Source: a bacterium
Lineage (GTDB): Bacteria; Chlamydiota; Chlamydiia; Chlamydiales; FEN-1388
Reading direction: 5' to 3'
DNA length: 6,294 nt
Assembly (NCBI GenBank): GCA_021811115.1
Contig: JAJZPP010000043.1
Location: 1-6,294 of the forward strand
The notes under the pieces are model-generated. The model was not told the origin of the DNA. It was given only the letters and a program-made list of their open reading frames with translations, and made no database searches. The position numbers and the translations under genes were made by a program. Positions 5,937-6,294 of this stretch are shown piece by piece (within the stretch, counting starts at the first letter, position 1; every line of letters starts with the position of its first letter).

Positions 5937-6074
5937 ATGAAATCCATATTTTTGTCTTGTCTCATTTCCACGTGTACAGAGCTCTTCAAACACCTCTCCT
6001 CTGACACTCTACCCCAGGGGCAAAAAAAGGCTCTCTTCCTGCTCCTCCAACATGCTGTAGGAGGCTGCGCTTGA
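5937..6074 (+). CDS. Small 45-residue ORF of unknown function, coupled to rnz
   Basis: I do not recognise this product. It has 45 residues, beginning [13 protein letters not shown] and ending [13 protein letters not shown], with short hydrophobic stretches at both ends, a polar middle (DTLPQGQKK) and three Cys. It starts 13 bases after the transporter stop. AAGAGG (5925-5930) lies six bases before its ATG, which is optimal spacing. Its TGA at 6072-6074 overlaps the TTG start of rnz as TTGA, and a hairpin masking the rnz ribosome-binding site lies in its last codons. This layout argues that it is translated. It may be a leader whose main role is to open rnz for translation, or a small membrane-associated protein. 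A chance ORF remains possible. Confidence 0.5.
   Translation: MKSIFLSCLISTCTELFKHLSSDTLPQGQKKALFLLLQHAVGGCA
6044..6064 (+). promoter_or_regulatory. Hairpin pairing the rnz ribosome-binding site
   Basis: AGGAGG (6059-6064) is a perfect Shine-Dalgarno six bases before the TTG start of rnz. GGAGG (6060-6064) can pair with CCTCC (6044-6048). Inside, ACA (6050-6052) pairs with TGT (6056-6058) around the loop TGC, with one A-A mismatch (6049/6059). This would hide the site in free mRNA. Ribosomes translating the small upstream ORF would melt it, so coupling is the inferred role. Confidence 0.5.
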
Positions 6075-6294
6075 GTAGTAAGGACCTTGTTGTTCTCGGG
6101 ACATCGAGCCAACAACCAACCCGTCACAGAAACCACGGAGCCTACCTCTTCCGCTGGAACGGAGAGGGGTTATTGTTTGATCCTGGGGAAGGAACCCAGC
6201 GGCAATTCATCTTTGCGGATGTAGTGCCGACCGTAGTGACCAGAATGTTTATCTCCCATTTCCATGGGGACCACTGCCTCGGCGTTGGCTCCAT
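6071..6294 (+). CDS. rnz: Ribonuclease Z, N-terminal part (runs off the window)
   Basis: RNase Z is a zinc-dependent endonuclease of the metallo-beta-lactamase fold that cuts precursor tRNAs on the 3' side of the discriminator base so that CCA can be added. The 74 visible residues show [13 protein letters not shown] (9-21), the loop [11 protein letters not shown] (36-46) and the zinc-binding motif HFHGDH (His63, His65, Asp67, His68). These match the family in order and spacing. The start is a TTG, chosen because AGGAGG lies six bases upstream and the protein begins at the usual place before the first beta strand. The TTG overlaps the stop of the preceding small ORF. The remaining catalytic residues lie beyond the window. 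Confidence 0.93.
   Translation, partial: MSSKDLVVLGTSSQQPTRHRNHGAYLFRWNGEGLLFDPGEGTQRQFIFADVVPTVVTRMFISHFHGDHCLGVGS

Overview
The window most likely comes from a member of the Chlamydiae, probably an environmental relative of the Parachlamydiales type rather than Chlamydia itself. Three things suggest this. A small protein with two hydrophobic lobes, like an inclusion-membrane (Inc) protein, lies near the left end. trxB and acpS lie close together, as I recall from Chlamydia genomes. The N-terminus of the RNase Z at the right end reads like the chlamydial form. Base composition looks near 50% G+C by eye, higher than Chlamydia. The assignment is inferred from gene content and no search was run.

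Left part (1-1104): the 5' end of an IS607-family element enters on the minus strand. Its serine-recombinase gene tnpA has a one-base frameshift exactly at the catalytic Y-x-R-V-S motif. In front of it is a strong sigma70-type promoter whose 17-bp spacer is filled by a perfect inverted repeat. On the plus strand, and starting inside that same inverted repeat, is an Inc-like membrane protein gene. Its reading frame is closed by a TGA at 866-868 but stays open and protein-like for 51 more codons, so the gene may be truncated or decaying.

Middle (1105-4288): a plus-strand pair, a four-helix membrane protein with PIN and TRAM domains (YacL-like) followed by acpS, joined by an ATGA overlap. It runs head-on into a minus-strand pair, trxB followed by a secreted protein that looks like an outer-membrane beta-barrel. 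The two pairs converge with 12 bp of overlapping coding sequence.

Right part (4289-6294): a 192-bp divergent intergenic region, then a plus-strand cluster. It holds a 12-helix transporter of major-facilitator type resembling the nucleotide-transporter branch, a 45-codon unrecognised ORF, and the start of rnz (RNase Z). The small ORF ends in a TTGA overlap with the rnz start, and the rnz ribosome-binding site is paired in a hairpin inside the last codons of the small ORF, which suggests translational coupling.

The genes cover separate housekeeping jobs: acyl-carrier-protein activation, thiol redox, tRNA 3' processing, membrane transport and an RNA-binding/nuclease-fold membrane protein. The accessory material is confined to the first kilobase. 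No tRNA, rRNA or CRISPR array was seen.
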